A program made the translations under genes and the position numbers. Of a stretch of DNA of 56,368 bases, positions 27,244 through 36,980 are shown in pieces; within the stretch, counting starts at the first letter, position 1; every line of letters starts with the position of its first letter. Source of the stretch: a bacterium D16-51 (GTDB lineage: Bacteria; Bacillota; Clostridia; Lachnospirales; Lachnospiraceae). The notes below the pieces were generated by a model, which did no database searches, had not been told where the DNA came from, and saw nothing but the letters and a program-made list of their open reading frames with translations. The stretch is from NCBI GenBank assembly GCA_003612285.1, contig RAYE01000038.1:1-56368 (forward strand), read 5' to 3'.

Positions 27244-28224
27244 CTATTCATAATCTTTCACATTTCCTTTATCCACTTTTTCAAATGGAACCCAGACATA
27301 TTTTTTATCTTCGGAAAGATATTCCATGCCATCCAATGACTTCCCCTGGGCAAGGCGTGCAGCAGCCTTTACTGCATAGCTTCCCTGCCCGGATGCTGAC
27401 TGGTATACCGTAAATGCCATCTTCCCATCTTTAATTGCCTGGCATCCTTCTGCCGTTGCATCAATGCCAATAATCTTTATTTCATCAAAACCGATTCCTT
27501 TTTCCTCACATGCCTGAATCACCCCAAGGGCCATTGCATCATTATTACAGGCAACCACATCTGCCTTCTGCCCGGTTTTCAAAAGAACCTCAAACTGCTG
27601 CTTCGCCATTTCCGTGTCCCAATCTGCATAATCATCAAAAACATACTGGATATTCTTCCCGGAATCTTTTAACGCCCCCTTCAAAGAGCTGGTTCTCCCC
27701 ACAGTTGCCGAATGAAGCTTCTGCCCTTCAAACACAGCGACATTAATTGAATCACTCCCCGAAAACTCCTCTAAAATGTATTCAGCCTGATATTTCCCGG
27801 CATCCGCTTCATTAGAACCGACAAAAACATATTTATCCTCTTCCAGATATTCATCAGCCGGACAGGAATTATAAAACACAATAGGGATATCGCCTGCCGC
27901 TACTTCTAACTGCAATGCTGTATCTACATCTATCGGATTACATAAAATAACATCGTAACCTCCCTCAACAGCCTCTTTAATCTGCGCCAGCTGTTTTTCC
28001 AAGGAGCCTTCTGCATCGCTCGCCGTAAACTCCGCCCCCATCTCCTTCGCTGTTTTCTCCGCTGAATCAATCAGGTTCTGCCGAAATGTATCAGCAGAAG
28101 ACACTGTCAGGTACATCTTAACCCCCTTTGCCGAATCTTCCCCATCTCCGGCATTTCCTGCGCATCCTGTAAATATGCCCAGACAAGCAAACAGCGCTGT
28201 CAATAATTTCCATACCTTTTTCAT
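27244..28224 (-). CDS. Sugar-type substrate-binding lipoprotein
   Basis: 326 residues. Lipoprotein signal peptide with lipobox IFTGC, then a type I periplasmic-binding-protein fold of the LacI/RbsB kind (Peripla_BP_4). Visible signatures are DTFRQNLIDSAEKTAKEMGAEF, YDVILCNPIDVD, VFVGSNEADAGKYQAEYI, ADVVACNNDAMALGVIQACEEKG and IKIIGIDATAEGCQAIKDGK. It binds a sugar or sugar-like ligand at the cell surface. No ABC permease or ATPase gene is near. It lies 69 bp after a chemoreceptor on the same strand, so it may hand its ligand to that receptor. The ATG at 28224 has GGAGGG ahead. Confidence 0.88.
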   Translation of the reverse strand: MKKVWKLLTALFACLGIFTGCAGNAGDGEDSAKGVKMYLTVSSADTFRQNLIDSAEKTAKEMGAEFTASDAEGSLEKQLAQIKEAVEGGYDVILCNPIDVDTALQLEVAAGDIPIVFYNSCPADEYLEEDKYVFVGSNEADAGKYQAEYILEEFSGSDSINVAVFEGQKLHSATVGRTSSLKGALKDSGKNIQYVFDDYADWDTEMAKQQFEVLLKTGQKADVVACNNDAMALGVIQACEEKGIGFDEIKIIGIDATAEGCQAIKDGKMAFTVYQSASGQGSYAVKAAARLAQGKSLDGMEYLSEDKKYVWVPFEKVDKGNVKDYE

Positions 28225-28293
28225 AGCAATCCCTCCATGCCGCCTTCCTTTACGGCCAATTGTCATCAAAAACCTTTTTTCCTTCCAAAATCT

Positions 28294-30300
28294 CTAAATT
28301 TTAAACCGTCCAATCCGCTCTTTCAGGCTGTCTGCGCTTTCTGACAGCTCTTTAGCATCCTCCATTACCGCACTGCTGCTGCCCGCTATATTGTTCGCCT
28401 GAATCACCATATTTTCAGAAGTGTTGTTGATTTCTTCTGTACTGGCCGCCTGCTCTTCTGAAATCGCCGCCATGTTCGTAGCAACCTCATCTACTTCACT
28501 GACTTTTACCATCATCTGGCCAATCAATTCTTCCGTAGTATGGATATCATTAAAAATCTCATCAAATGTCTGCAGCGCCGTGCCAATCATTTCACTGCTT
28601 TCATCAATATTTTTCATGCTCTCTGCAGCCTGCCCTACCGTTTCCTGCACAAGCCTTGTAACCTCGCCAATCAGCTTTACAATATTTTCCACTGATTCAG
28701 TACTTGTCTGCGCCAGCTTCCCGATTTCTGAAGCAACAACCGCAAATCCCTTTCCTGCCTCGCCTGCCCTCGCCGCTTCAATTGAAGCATTCAACGACAG
28801 AAGGTTCGTCTCTTCTGCTATATTTCCAATAACAGCTACAATATCTGTAATCTCCTCTGAGGCTTTTCCCACTTTATCAATTGCCACATTCAGCTTCTGG
28901 ATAGAATCGCTTATATTCCCCATAGCCACATTCACATGGCGCATATCGCTCTTCCCTTTCTCAGAAGCCGCAACAGTCTGCCCCATACATTTATCAACCT
29001 CCATACTGGTTGCCTTTGTGTCTGAAACTACCATTGCAAGCGACGTCGCATTGTCAGCAATTTCACCAATTGACTCAGAAAGCTGGTCTACTGTCGTATT
29101 TAAGTCACTCATTGACTCAGCCTGAATTTTTGCAACATCATTCATGTCAACCGACAAATTGTTCGTCGTCTCCGACTGCCCTGACACCTTTTCAGAAATA
29201 TCCTGTATCTCATGCAGCATGCCGCGGATAGCTATCAGAAATTCTTCTACGCTCCGCCCCATTCTCCCAATTTCATCCCTGCCCTTAACCTTAACGCCTA
29301 CTGTAAAGTCTCCATCCGCCATTGTTGTAATTGTATTGGTCAGGCTGCGGACCGGCTTGACTACCATATGCACAACCCGTTCAATTAATACCATTAAAAC
29401 CAGCAGGGATATTATGGCAATTACAATCATCTTTGTACGAAGCCCATTTACATCAGCATAAATAATCTCATGAGGGATAAAAGACACCAGAACCCATTCT
29501 GTACCATTTACTGTCTCGAACCCTGTCAGGTTCCCCTCCAATTCACAAGTTGTATACTCTCTTTTATCCAGTTTTTTTGCAACGGCAGCAAGATATTTAT
29601 CTTTGCTGGAAGAATCCAGCTTCGTAGAAATTAACGAAGCATCGCGGTGCGCAAGAATCGTCCCATCATTGGTATCCACCAAAAATGCTTCTGCATCATT
29701 CATTTTAACGAAGGAATTTACAATAATGGTAATCCTCTCCAGAGACACATCTCCCGATATTACCCGGATATCGTCTGAACCATCGTTTATCACAGCAGAC
29801 GCGCTTACCTGGTTTGTGCCGCCTTCACTTTGATGCGCACTGCCATAACGCATATTCACACGCGACAGCCCTTCTTTATACCATGTAGCGTTTAATACGT
29901 CACTGTATGTATTCTCTGAACCTGCTGCTTTCATAACATTGCCTGAAGAATCTGCTATATACAGTCCATTTGGATAATTCGCATTATAATCCGCATAAGA
30001 ATTTAAAATTTCCTGTAACCCCTCTTTTGAAGGCTTTGTCTGTTCAATCACCCGTTTAACGCCAGAAAAAGACGCCAGATTTTCATCCAGCCATGCCGCA
30101 ATGCTTTTTGACTGATAGCTGATGGAAGAATCCAACAGCTCTGCTGCATTTCTTTGGATAATGCTGCTTGAAATCGTGTATGCAAGCACAATCATCACAA
30201 CAATCAAAACCGCTATAATCGGCACAATCGTCCCAATTATCTTTGTCTTAATCGAACCTGAATGGGACTGTTTCTGTTTTTTCACCTTGTCTTTCTTCAT
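28294..30300 (-). CDS. Methyl-accepting chemotaxis protein, dCache type
   Basis: 668 residues. A basic N-terminus leads to transmembrane helix 1 (about 21-45). An extracellular double-Cache-like sensor domain (about 50-280, with WYKEGL and [12 protein letters not shown] patterns) precedes transmembrane helix 2 (about 290-312). A HAMP domain and a long MA signalling domain follow, with the conserved tip [30 protein letters not shown]. It directs CheA/CheW and thus swimming. Good GGAGGAG ribosome site. It heads a likely two-gene operon with a binding lipoprotein. A typical sigma-D promoter was not found by eye. Confidence 0.94.
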   Translation of the reverse strand: MKKDKVKKQKQSHSGSIKTKIIGTIVPIIAVLIVVMIVLAYTISSSIIQRNAAELLDSSISYQSKSIAAWLDENLASFSGVKRVIEQTKPSKEGLQEILNSYADYNANYPNGLYIADSSGNVMKAAGSENTYSDVLNATWYKEGLSRVNMRYGSAHQSEGGTNQVSASAVINDGSDDIRVISGDVSLERITIIVNSFVKMNDAEAFLVDTNDGTILAHRDASLISTKLDSSSKDKYLAAVAKKLDKREYTTCELEGNLTGFETVNGTEWVLVSFIPHEIIYADVNGLRTKMIVIAIISLLVLMVLIERVVHMVVKPVRSLTNTITTMADGDFTVGVKVKGRDEIGRMGRSVEEFLIAIRGMLHEIQDISEKVSGQSETTNNLSVDMNDVAKIQAESMSDLNTTVDQLSESIGEIADNATSLAMVVSDTKATSMEVDKCMGQTVAASEKGKSDMRHVNVAMGNISDSIQKLNVAIDKVGKASEEITDIVAVIGNIAEETNLLSLNASIEAARAGEAGKGFAVVASEIGKLAQTSTESVENIVKLIGEVTRLVQETVGQAAESMKNIDESSEMIGTALQTFDEIFNDIHTTEELIGQMMVKVSEVDEVATNMAAISEEQAASTEEINNTSENMVIQANNIAGSSSAVMEDAKELSESADSLKERIGRFKI

Positions 30301-30403
30301 ATCTCTCCTCCTTTTATTCGTGCTTATACCTCCCTTTTATTTTACCATGCGGCACAAGATTTTGCCAGAACATGTTTATATAATAAAAATACCAAATTTT
30401 ATG

Positions 30404-30416
30404 TTATACTATAACA
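30404..30416. promoter_or_regulatory. Palindrome in the sirtuin upstream region
   Basis: GTTATA-C-TATAAC is a perfect 13-bp palindrome about 25 bp before the sirtuin start. It includes TATACT (30405-30410), a possible -10. It may be an operator or simply the promoter. Confidence 0.35.
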
Positions 30417-30441
30417 AAAGATTTAGATTGGGGGTTTTCTT

Positions 30442-31161
30442 ATGGAAGAAAAAATCAAAAAATTAGCAGAACTAGTTGAGAAAAGCAGCCACATCGTATT
30501 CTTTGGCGGCGCGGGCGTCAGTACAGAAAGCGGTATTCCTGACTTCCGCAGCGTAGATGGGCTTTATCACCAAAAATATGACTATCCGCCAGAAACAATT
30601 TTAAGCCACAGCTTTTTTCTCCGCAACACAGAATATTTTTATAATTTTTACCGTGACAAAATGATTTACCTGGATGCAAAGCCCAATACAACGCATAATA
30701 AACTGGCGCAATGGGAAAAAGAAGGAAAACTGGAAGGGATTGTTACCCAAAACATAGACGGCCTGCACCAGCTTGCCGGAAACAAAAAGGTATTTGAACT
30801 GCATGGCTCTATCCACAGGAACTACTGCACCAAATGCCATAAAGCCCATTCGATTGATTCCATTATCAATAGTACCGGAATCCCAAAATGTGAATGCGGC
30901 GGAACAATTAAACCGGATGTTGTACTATACGAAGAAGGGCTTGATGACCAGACAGTAAATGGGGCAATCCATGCCATTTCCCATGCAGATTTAATGATTG
31001 TCGGCGGTACATCCCTGTCTGTCTATCCTGCTGCCGGGATGCTCCAGTATTATACCGGGGACAGCCTTGTCCTGATTAATAAATCAGCCACCCCGTATGA
31101 TACAAAAGCCGATTTGCTAATCCAGCAGGGGCTTGGCGAAGTATTTGGGAAGCTCCCTTAA
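30442..31161 (+). CDS. NAD-dependent protein deacylase, Sir2 family
   Basis: 239 residues, the normal size for bacterial sirtuins (CobB class). It has the NAD-binding motif GAGVSTESGIPDFRS, TQNIDGLH, catalytic H121 in FELHGS and zinc ligands C129, C132, C150 and C152, then GGTSLSVYPAAG. It removes acyl groups from lysines using NAD, in the cytoplasm. It stands alone between divergent and convergent neighbours. GGGGG lies about 10 nt before the ATG. Confidence 0.94.
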   Translation: MEEKIKKLAELVEKSSHIVFFGGAGVSTESGIPDFRSVDGLYHQKYDYPPETILSHSFFLRNTEYFYNFYRDKMIYLDAKPNTTHNKLAQWEKEGKLEGIVTQNIDGLHQLAGNKKVFELHGSIHRNYCTKCHKAHSIDSIINSTGIPKCECGGTIKPDVVLYEEGLDDQTVNGAIHAISHADLMIVGGTSLSVYPAAGMLQYYTGDSLVLINKSATPYDTKADLLIQQGLGEVFGKLP

Positions 31162-31188
31162 AAACAGCAGGAAGCTGCCGCAAAAAAA

Positions 31189-31221
31189 TTTTTCAGTCTC
31201 TAACCATCAGAGACTGAAAAA
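31189..31221. terminator. Bidirectional terminator overlapping a stop codon
   Basis: TTTTTCAGTCTCT (31189-31201) and AGAGACTGAAAAA (31209-31221) form a perfect 13-bp stem. It ends the sirtuin transcript and the convergent sulfatase transcript. One arm encodes the last residues of the sulfatase (FSVS), with the stop codon at 31200-31202 at the loop edge. The arm TTAGAGACTGAA resembles the end of the family A element at 19234. Confidence 0.85.
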
Positions 31222-33062
31222 TGACGTTCCAAACGGTTTTCCCTGTCAAAAAGGTAGTTGTACTGTACAATCTCATATTCTTCCAACAGTTCCTGGTACT
31301 CTGTACCATGTTCCGAATATTCATGAAGGGCTCCTTCTTTATCATAATAGCCGCTGGTGCTGACAGAAGGCAGTTTTTCCTGCAGGGCTGAAAGATAACA
31401 ATCGAAATTGCTCATTTTCAGCCCTGCCGTTTTAAGCGCCAGGGCAGGAAGATAATTCAGGGAAATCCGTTCTATTTCCTGTTCCCCAATGTCATAATTT
31501 GCCCAAATCATAAAAGGCACCAGATGTTTCTTCATAACCTGTTCCTGCGAAAAGACATCTGGGAGGCTTCCTGTTACTGTTTTATAAAAAGAATCTTTTA
31601 AATGTGGCTGATGGTCCCCAAAAAGAACAACCATAACCGGCTCTTCTACACCATCAAAATAAGATATCAGCTCTTCTAAAGCATCATCAGACATCTTCAT
31701 CAAAGAAAGGTATTGGTTTGCCGTCATATCTGCTGAAAAATTTGTAATATGTACAGGATTTTCAAATACATAATTCACATTATCATATGGGTTATGGTTC
31801 TGCATGGTAACATTAAACAGGCAGAGCCTGCTTCCCGGCTCTTTTTCCTCAAAAAGATCCTCTATCTTTAGATAATTCTCCATGTCCCCTACATAGTCCC
31901 GCACAGGCGTCCCTTCCCCAAAATCCTCCAGGGACAAAAAACGGTCAAAGCCAAGAAGTGGATAAACACGGTTTCTGTTATAGCCGGAAGGATAATATGG
32001 ATGCATGGCAACCGCCTCCTGATACCCCTGCTCCTTTAGATTCGTAATCAAAGACGGGATGTAATCCTCTATATACTGTAGATATGGATTGCCTGGCAGA
32101 AACGCCTTTGTACATCCTGTTAAAAATTCAAACTCTGAATTTGCCGTATATCCTCCATACACCGAAGATTCCGCAAACCCTTTAATTACATTCTTTTTCA
32201 GACTATTATAAAACGGCATCACCTTCTGATCCGTCTTAATTTCACCCAAAACACTTAAATCCGAAAAGGACTCATTCATAATCATGATTAGGTTCGGAAG
32301 TTCCTCTTTATTCTTCCTGCCAGATACTGCATTTGAGTTATTTTCCTTTTTCGCCGATTCATAACGGGATAAAATTTCATCCGCTTTTTTTACAGAATAT
32401 CCTGCCGGCTCTGAAACAGTCGCCTTTCCTGCATTGGAAGTAAAATAAAGGACATATCCATAATCTTTCATGCCTATATTGTGGTCCCACGTCAGGCCGC
32501 TGACATCCTTAAAAAATACAGTATCTGAATCAATCCAGAAAAAGAACAGAACGCTTGCCGCCATCCCAAGCACAGAGATTAACATATATTTTGCATGGCG
32601 GTAAGCATGCTTTCTTTTTGGAAGAAGGAAACATGCCCCAAATAATGCAATATCGCAGAATAACGCTGCTATAAAATTCCACCCTACATCATAGCTGTAG
32701 CCGCCAGCCACCTCCGCCGCTGTTTTTACAGCGTAAAAATCCATAAATACAATTCCATAGCCACGGAAGGAAACCACAAAATAATTTGCAATCCCAACAA
32801 TAGTGAAAAAAACAACAGATATCATTAGCGGAAGCCTGACGCTGTGGAACAGCCCTGCCAAAAAAAGATTGACGCCGGCAAAAATCAGGACATTCTTTAT
32901 AATAACATCTGCCTTATAATCAAATATGGAAATACCAAAATAAAGCTCTAAAATGGCAAATTCCAAAAAAGCAGCCGAAAGGAAGAAAACAACCTGAAAA
33001 TATACATTATGACAAAATCCCTGCCATTTACTTTTCCTGTCTTCTTCCCCTGACTGCCACAT
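31200..33062 (-). CDS. LTA-synthase-like membrane sulfatase
   Basis: 620 residues. Five predicted transmembrane helices occupy about 20-180. A large extracellular sulfatase/alkaline-phosphatase-fold domain begins near 255. The metal ligand is E264 in MNESFSD and the nucleophile is probably T306 in YGGYTANSEFEF, matching the catalytic Thr of LtaS; FGDHQPH supplies further metal ligands. Such enzymes move phosphoglycerol or similar groups onto wall polymers. Substrate here is unknown: it could make lipoteichoic acid or decorate another glycan. Weak ribosome site (AAAGGGG, 11 nt). The protein ends inside a terminator hairpin. Confidence 0.88.
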   Translation of the reverse strand: MWQSGEEDRKSKWQGFCHNVYFQVVFFLSAAFLEFAILELYFGISIFDYKADVIIKNVLIFAGVNLFLAGLFHSVRLPLMISVVFFTIVGIANYFVVSFRGYGIVFMDFYAVKTAAEVAGGYSYDVGWNFIAALFCDIALFGACFLLPKRKHAYRHAKYMLISVLGMAASVLFFFWIDSDTVFFKDVSGLTWDHNIGMKDYGYVLYFTSNAGKATVSEPAGYSVKKADEILSRYESAKKENNSNAVSGRKNKEELPNLIMIMNESFSDLSVLGEIKTDQKVMPFYNSLKKNVIKGFAESSVYGGYTANSEFEFLTGCTKAFLPGNPYLQYIEDYIPSLITNLKEQGYQEAVAMHPYYPSGYNRNRVYPLLGFDRFLSLEDFGEGTPVRDYVGDMENYLKIEDLFEEKEPGSRLCLFNVTMQNHNPYDNVNYVFENPVHITNFSADMTANQYLSLMKMSDDALEELISYFDGVEEPVMVVLFGDHQPHLKDSFYKTVTGSLPDVFSQEQVMKKHLVPFMIWANYDIGEQEIERISLNYLPALALKTAGLKMSNFDCYLSALQEKLPSVSTSGYYDKEGALHEYSEHGTEYQELLEEYEIVQYNYLFDRENRLERHFSVSDG

Positions 33063-33082
33063 CTCAAAAAGTACCCCTTTCC

Positions 33083-33122
33083 TTAGGAACTACCTGCAAA
33101 TTATTTCACGACAGTCCCTAAA
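33083..33122. repeat. Repeat family A, short form
   Basis: TTAGGAACT at the left and ACAGTCCCTAA at the right, enclosing GCAAATTATTTCACG. That segment is also found in the element at 49676-49840. It lies between the sulfatase and htrA genes. Confidence 0.6.
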
Positions 33123-33128
33123 CAGCCT

Positions 33129-34922
33129 TTATCTGAAAAAGTCCCAAAAACTTCCTGAGCCATCATCATTTCCATCATATGGCTGCTGTCTTCCTTCGTT
33201 GTTATTCCCATTATTATCATTATCCTGTGTACCAGACCCCTGGCCGCTGTTATCATCCGGAAGGCTTTCCAGTGATTCAGCCCCCTGCAATGTCACGGTT
33301 ACTTTCTTTTCCTCATATTTCCCATTATTACTTCTTTGCAGCGTAATTTCCACCTTAGTTCCCTTGCGGTAGCTGTTTATCTTTTCCTGAAGGCTTTCCA
33401 TCGTCGTTACTTCCATTTTATTTACAGCAGTAATGATATCATTCGCCTTAATTCCAGCCTTTTCCGCTGCGCCGCCCTTTGCAATATCTTGTACATGGAC
33501 GCCATATGGGACATTGTAGCTAACCGCCTCCTGTGACACAGTTTTCCCGGTAATCCCCAGATACCCCTTTTCATCATCATTTAAGACTTCACGATTCATC
33601 AGTTCATCAATAATCGGTGTTGCAACAGAAACCGGAATTGCATATCCAACCCCTTCCACAGAAGAATTTGCAATCTTTGCTGAATTGATGCCAATTACCT
33701 GCCCCTGCATATTAATCAATGCGCCGCCGCTGTTACCCGGATTAATTGCTGCATCTGTCTGAATTGCCTTAATTTTGTTCTGGACACGTCCATCTTCTGA
33801 AGACTCTGTAATCTCACGGTCTTTTGCACTAATATACCCTACCGTAACAGACTGCCCATATCCCAATGCATTTCCAATCGCAATAACCATTTCCCCTACT
33901 TTTGTATCATCTGAATTTCCTATATCAGCAATCTTAATCTGCTCCATTGTGCTTTTCTTTACATCTGATACTTTCACAGCAATCACTGCCAAGTCATTTG
34001 AAGAATCAGCGCCTTTCTCAACAGCCTCATAAATTTCCCCGTCAATAAACTGTACCGAAATTGTCTTCGCACTGTCAATCACATGGTTATTTGTAGCTAT
34101 TAAAAGCTCTTTGTCATTCTGTGCAATAATAAACCCACTGCCGCAGCTTGTTGTATCCCTTCCCTGGTAATACTGCCCAAACAAATCATAATAGTCTGCC
34201 CCCTGTGTGGTGCTTGTAATCGCCACAACGGCAGGCATACACTGCTCTGTAATGCTTGAAACATCATTTGCAGCCGTTGCAACAGCTTTCTTTGTAGTAC
34301 TTTCCTTATTCTCCGCCTGGTTTCCCACTGTTGTCTTGTCTAACTGCTGGACGTCCTCTGTAGGAGTCCCTAAAAACTTTTGTGAAATATAATTCACCCC
34401 GTTAAAGCATACGCCAGCTACCAGACCAAATACAACTGCGCATGCTGCCGCAATAAGAACTTTCTTCCCAAAAGAAACCTGCCCTTTCTCCTTTTTAGGC
34501 GGCACATTGCCTTGATTCTGATATCCAGGATTCTGGTAAGCATTATTTTGATATGCATTGTTCTGATATGGATTATTTTGATAGCCGCCCTGGTTACCGC
34601 TGTTTTGATATCCCCCATATTGATAACCCTGTCCTGCCTGCCCGTTTCCCTGCGTATTTTCTTGGGAAACAGCATCCCTGGAATTCCCCTGTTCATTCTT
34701 ATTCTCATAATAATCCCCGGAATGGGTGCTTTCCCCATTCCCATCTTTATAAGAATAACGGTACACCGACTGGTTATGGTCCTGATAATCCCCTTCTACG
34801 GAATTGCCATATTCCCCTGTATAACCTGTATTTTCCTGTTCTTTGCTGCTATCCGCCGCTATATTGCTTTCTTCACTGCCATTAGATTCACCAATATTCA
34901 AACTATTGTTATTTTCATCCAT
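33129..34922 (-). CDS. HtrA/DegP-type membrane serine protease
   Basis: 597 residues. An unusually long cytoplasmic N-terminal tail (about 1-150) is rich in Asn, Gln, Tyr and Gly. It includes tandem YQNN-type units at about 101-138. One transmembrane helix follows (about 155-177). The trypsin-like domain has catalytic H280 (NNHVID), D310 (SSNDLAV) and S398 (NPGNSGG). A PDZ domain follows (about 455-545) and then a Gly/Asn/Asp-rich tail. It degrades or refolds damaged exported proteins outside the membrane. GGGGG lies 8 nt before the ATG. Confidence 0.93.
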   Translation of the reverse strand: MDENNNSLNIGESNGSEESNIAADSSKEQENTGYTGEYGNSVEGDYQDHNQSVYRYSYKDGNGESTHSGDYYENKNEQGNSRDAVSQENTQGNGQAGQGYQYGGYQNSGNQGGYQNNPYQNNAYQNNAYQNPGYQNQGNVPPKKEKGQVSFGKKVLIAAACAVVFGLVAGVCFNGVNYISQKFLGTPTEDVQQLDKTTVGNQAENKESTTKKAVATAANDVSSITEQCMPAVVAITSTTQGADYYDLFGQYYQGRDTTSCGSGFIIAQNDKELLIATNNHVIDSAKTISVQFIDGEIYEAVEKGADSSNDLAVIAVKVSDVKKSTMEQIKIADIGNSDDTKVGEMVIAIGNALGYGQSVTVGYISAKDREITESSEDGRVQNKIKAIQTDAAINPGNSGGALINMQGQVIGINSAKIANSSVEGVGYAIPVSVATPIIDELMNREVLNDDEKGYLGITGKTVSQEAVSYNVPYGVHVQDIAKGGAAEKAGIKANDIITAVNKMEVTTMESLQEKINSYRKGTKVEITLQRSNNGKYEEKKVTVTLQGAESLESLPDDNSGQGSGTQDNDNNGNNNEGRQQPYDGNDDGSGSFWDFFR

Positions 34923-35106
34923 TATAAAAATCCCCCTTTTCCATGCGTCCTGCGCACATAACGAGTTATTATCTGCTTACTTTTTCTTCCGCAATCAGAA
35001 CTATGTAACATAGTCTATCAATGAAATGTGTAAAACATGTGAAGAAATTTTAAAGATTTCAGTAAATTAAAAAAATGATTGCTTTCTAATGGCAAATTCC
35101 AAAAAA

Positions 35107-35153
35107 CAGGCGCAGATGCCCTAGCCAAATCACACCTGATAATACTGCGCCTG
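35107..35153 (-). terminator. Terminator overlapping the end of an ABC transporter gene
   Basis: CAGGCGCAG (35107-35115) pairs with CTGCGCCTG (35145-35153) around a 29-nt loop. On the minus strand a T-run follows. The 3' arm on the plus strand lies within the last codons of the transporter gene. Confidence 0.65.
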
Positions 35154-36980
35154 TGCATTCCAAAGTTTATAATAAAGTCCTTTCTTATCCTCCGCCAGCT
35201 CCTCATGGCTTCCATGCTGCACAACCCTTCCTTTGTCAATCACAATAATATCATTGCAAAACTGGCAGCTTGAAAGGCGGTGTGAAATATAAACTGCTGT
35301 TTTTGTCCCAACCAGATCGTCAAATTTTGAATAAACATCATATTCTGCCAATGGGTCCAATGCCGCCGTCGGCTCATCCAGTATTTCAAACGGCGTATCA
35401 TGGTAAAGCGCCCTTGCAATCGCAATTTTCTGCGCTTCCCCACCAGAAATGTCAACACCATCTGCATCAAAATCTGTATAAAGCGGCGTTTCCAGCCCCT
35501 GCCCCATCTCAAATTTCTGCAGAAGTCCCCCAAGGCCTGCCCGCCTTAACACCTCTTTTACCTTATCCTTATCATAATCCATGGCAGCGGAAACATTCTG
35601 CCCCAAGGGCAGCGCTGTCAGCTTGAAATCCTGAAAAACAACACTAAATAGGCTTAAATACTCCTGATAATCATATTTGCGGATATCAATCCCATTCAGC
35701 AGGATTTCCCCCTCTGTCGGGTCATAAAGGCGGCAGAGCAGTTTAATAAATGTCGTCTTGCCAGAGCCATTCCTGCCAACAACGGCAAGCCGCTCCCCAA
35801 TTCGGAAACGAACGGAAAAATTCTTTAAAACATACTCTTCTGAACCAGGATAGTGGAATGAGACATTGCAAAACTCCAGTTCATACCTGTTATCATCCCT
35901 CTTTTCAACAGGGAGCACGCCCTCATATTTTTTATTTGGTATATCAAGAAAATCAAAATACGCCTTTAGGTATTTTGTATTGCCTGCAAGCTGCGTAAGG
36001 ATAGAAACCCATATACTGAAACTGTTTGTAAAAACTGCAAGGCTTCCTGCATAAAGAAAAATATCACCTGCGGACAGCACCCCCTTTAATGCCAAAATTC
36101 CCAGGTAAAAATAAATGATGCACAAAATCAAATTTTTTACCCCTGAAGTAATCGAATCAATTTGCACCCATTTCCTGAATCCTTTTGCCTGAAACCCGCA
36201 CATCTTCCGAAACAGCTCTTCCATATGCCCCCATATAAGCGGCTGCTGATGGAACAGCCGGATACTTTTCCCAGAAGATTCCTTCTCCAGGTAATCGCTG
36301 ACATAATACCCCGACTCCCTAAAGCAGGGTATCATTTGATTATTTATCTCAAAAAGTTCTTTATGCAGCCGGTTTACCTGCCGCATACCCAGCACCGTCA
36401 AAACAATTGTAAACAGAACAAAACCGACAGAGTACAGCCGGCTTCCCTGAAAAGCACTGCCGCTTTTTAGAATCATCTGTACCATATAAACAACAGCAAT
36501 CACGATATCAACTGTTTCCCATACCAGCGACATCAGGTTCCAATACAGCATATTAATCCCGCCGCCGCCTTTAACATGCGCCATTTCTTCCAGGTCACGC
36601 CTTTTGTTATAGATATTTTCCGACTCCAAATATTCATAATCCATATTTAATATCTTTTCATTTAAATGGATGTTTGCCGCGTCCCAAATTCCCGAACCAA
36701 GAAAGAAATAATAATGGTCAACCGCTGCTTTCAGCAGGCTAAATGCAAGCCCTCCCCCGACAAACAGCCCCAGATCCCTTATAATTACTTCCTGTGCCGC
36801 CCCTGTTGTAACGTCATCCAGCAAAATCGCCGTAAACCATATTGTCCAATAGGTCCTGACCGCACAAGTCAATGATACGAGCAATATAACCGGAACCTTT
36901 TTCCCCAGCTTAAAAATCAATGCAATCCCCCTTAGGTTAATGTAAAGTAATTCCTTTAATGAAAAACCATATTTTTTCAT
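35130..36980 (-). CDS. ABC transporter, fused membrane and ATP-binding domains (second half)
   Basis: 616 residues. It has six membrane helices (about 1-320) and an ATP-binding domain with Walker A GRNGSGKTT, the signature DISGGEAQK, Walker B FEILDEPTAAL and switch His in YISHRLSS. It overlaps the preceding transporter gene by 4 bp (ATGA), so the two products probably form a heterodimeric exporter. No peptidase C39 domain and no precursor peptide gene are present. The nearby LytTR two-component system suggests export of, or resistance to, a peptide, but the substrate is unknown. Confidence 0.92.
   Translation of the reverse strand: MKKYGFSLKELLYINLRGIALIFKLGKKVPVILLVSLTCAVRTYWTIWFTAILLDDVTTGAAQEVIIRDLGLFVGGGLAFSLLKAAVDHYYFFLGSGIWDAANIHLNEKILNMDYEYLESENIYNKRRDLEEMAHVKGGGGINMLYWNLMSLVWETVDIVIAVVYMVQMILKSGSAFQGSRLYSVGFVLFTIVLTVLGMRQVNRLHKELFEINNQMIPCFRESGYYVSDYLEKESSGKSIRLFHQQPLIWGHMEELFRKMCGFQAKGFRKWVQIDSITSGVKNLILCIIYFYLGILALKGVLSAGDIFLYAGSLAVFTNSFSIWVSILTQLAGNTKYLKAYFDFLDIPNKKYEGVLPVEKRDDNRYELEFCNVSFHYPGSEEYVLKNFSVRFRIGERLAVVGRNGSGKTTFIKLLCRLYDPTEGEILLNGIDIRKYDYQEYLSLFSVVFQDFKLTALPLGQNVSAAMDYDKDKVKEVLRRAGLGGLLQKFEMGQGLETPLYTDFDADGVDISGGEAQKIAIARALYHDTPFEILDEPTAALDPLAEYDVYSKFDDLVGTKTAVYISHRLSSCQFCNDIIVIDKGRVVQHGSHEELAEDKKGLYYKLWNAQAQYYQV

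Noticed and set aside
33129-34922. Tandem YQNN-coding repeats as a phase-variation tract
   Set aside because: The repeats are imperfect multiples of three bases and would change length, not reading frame.
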